From Oscillospiraceae bacterium (GTDB lineage Bacteria > Bacillota > Clostridia > Oscillospirales > Oscillospiraceae), in assembly GCA_017436785.1 (NCBI GenBank), contig JAFSCK010000161.1:1-37727 (forward strand): a DNA stretch of 37,727 nucleotides, written 5' to 3'. The notes beneath the pieces were generated by a model that did no database searches, was not told where the DNA came from, and saw only the letters and a program-made list of their open reading frames with translations. The translations under genes were made by a program, and so were the position numbers. This document shows, in pieces, positions 37,499 through 37,727 of the stretch. Positions within the stretch are counted from its first letter, which is position 1. Every line of letters starts with the position of its first letter.

Positions 37499-37587
37499 TG
37501 ACATAGATTTTTCAGAAGAATTTTGGGGTCGCGCCGTCCTTCGACAAGTGTGCTGTTTTTAATAAAAAGAAACCGCCTAACCCTAAT

Positions 37588-37727
37588 TGAACTGCACCCC
37601 ATTTGTTAGACAAGTATGATATACTTGTACTAAGAAATGGGGTGCTTTTATTATGCCTAAAGGAATACCGAACAAGCGATATACGGGAGAGTTTAAGCAG
37701 ATGGTTGTAGAAACCATGATAAGAGAA
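37588..37727 (+). mobile_element. Left end of an IS3-family insertion sequence
   Basis: The element appears to start with TGAACTGCACCCCATTTG at 37588 (TG-type IS3 end) and runs off the window. A nested inverted repeat lies before the transposase gene: GCACCCCATTT (37594-37604) with AAATGGGGTGC (37635-37645), enclosing ACAAGTAT/ATACTTGT (37610-37617, 37621-37628), followed by TTTTA. The right end and target duplication cannot be seen. Confidence 0.75.
37653..37727 (+). CDS. IS3-family transposase OrfA, N-terminal fragment
   Basis: 25 codons are visible from the ATG at 37653 to the window end. MPKGIPNKRYTGEFKQMVVE is the usual opening of the helix-turn-helix OrfA of IS3/IS150-type elements (family: KRYTPEFK). 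OrfA binds the IS ends; a programmed frameshift normally joins it to OrfB, the DDE transposase, which would lie outside the window. GGGGTG in the foot of the upstream hairpin is the likely ribosome site, about 8 bp from the ATG. Codons differ from the neighbours (ATA, AGA, GTT), as expected for a mobile gene. Confidence 0.88.
   Translation, partial: MPKGIPNKRYTGEFKQMVVETMIRE

Overview
The window looks like chromosome from a spore-forming gut Clostridium relative (Bacillota, Clostridia, Oscillospiraceae/Ruminococcaceae type). The evidence is a pyruvate:ferredoxin oxidoreductase tail, a clear SpoIIID, a BclA-like collagen protein, a short archaeal/eukaryotic-type ProRS, Clostridial small proteins, consensus -35/-10 promoters with strong Shine-Dalgarno sites, and GC-rich coding sequence with AT-rich control regions. 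I count 42 protein genes (the first and last cut by the window edges) and one tRNA. No rRNA, CRISPR array or prophage is visible.

Layout. 1-5.4 kb: PFOR end and terminator, GNAT acetyltransferase, iron-sulfur flavoprotein, small protein, AI-2E-type exporter, threonine aldolase-like enzyme, spoIIID with a candidate sigma-E promoter, and a 35-aa protein. 5.6-9.2 kb: rlmH, nucleoside phosphorylase, P-loop kinase, proS. 9.36-11.5 kb: an autoregulated-looking PadR / HAAS membrane protein / DUF4097 operon. 11.8-15 kb: rsmE, rubrerythrin-VIT1 fusion, tRNA-Leu(GAG) followed by about 0.5 kb of duplicated hairpin-rich DNA built around pieces of the tRNA 3' end, then a ZIP transporter. 15.1-17.0 kb: collagen-like protein and M15/peptidoglycan-binding hydrolase, each behind a mother-cell-type (sigma-E/K) promoter candidate. 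17.0-20.5 kb: permuted NlpC/P60-like protein and a polar amino acid ABC transporter, with ARG-box-like palindromes in its divergent promoter region. 20.5-26.5 kb: PlsC-type acyltransferase with zinc ribbon, coiled-coil protein, zinc-site ArsR regulator, P-loop protein, S41-type lipoprotein with a disrupted start, GH2 glycosidase. 26.6-31.7 kb: a four-gene cell-envelope operon (GT2-GtrA, phosphodiester glycosidase, Lys/Pro/Ala-rich membrane protein, PAP2 phosphatase) with strongly biased codons. 31.8-37.3 kb: MFS plus DUF1349 operon, ClC channel, DUF554, GNAT, CD3324-like protein. The window ends inside the left end of an IS3-family insertion sequence.

Short palindromic repeats sit in many gaps. 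One family has ends GTAGGG...CCCTAC, and at least three longer families have terminal inverted repeats; several copies double as terminators. The most unusual locus is the tandem structured repeat after tRNA-Leu. Its two units keep the same order of elements and the same loop sequences while the stems change with compensating substitutions. The layout resembles the repeats after the E. coli tyrT tRNA genes, which also carry copies of the tRNA 3' end. All function statements rest on reading the sequence against remembered families; no database search was run.
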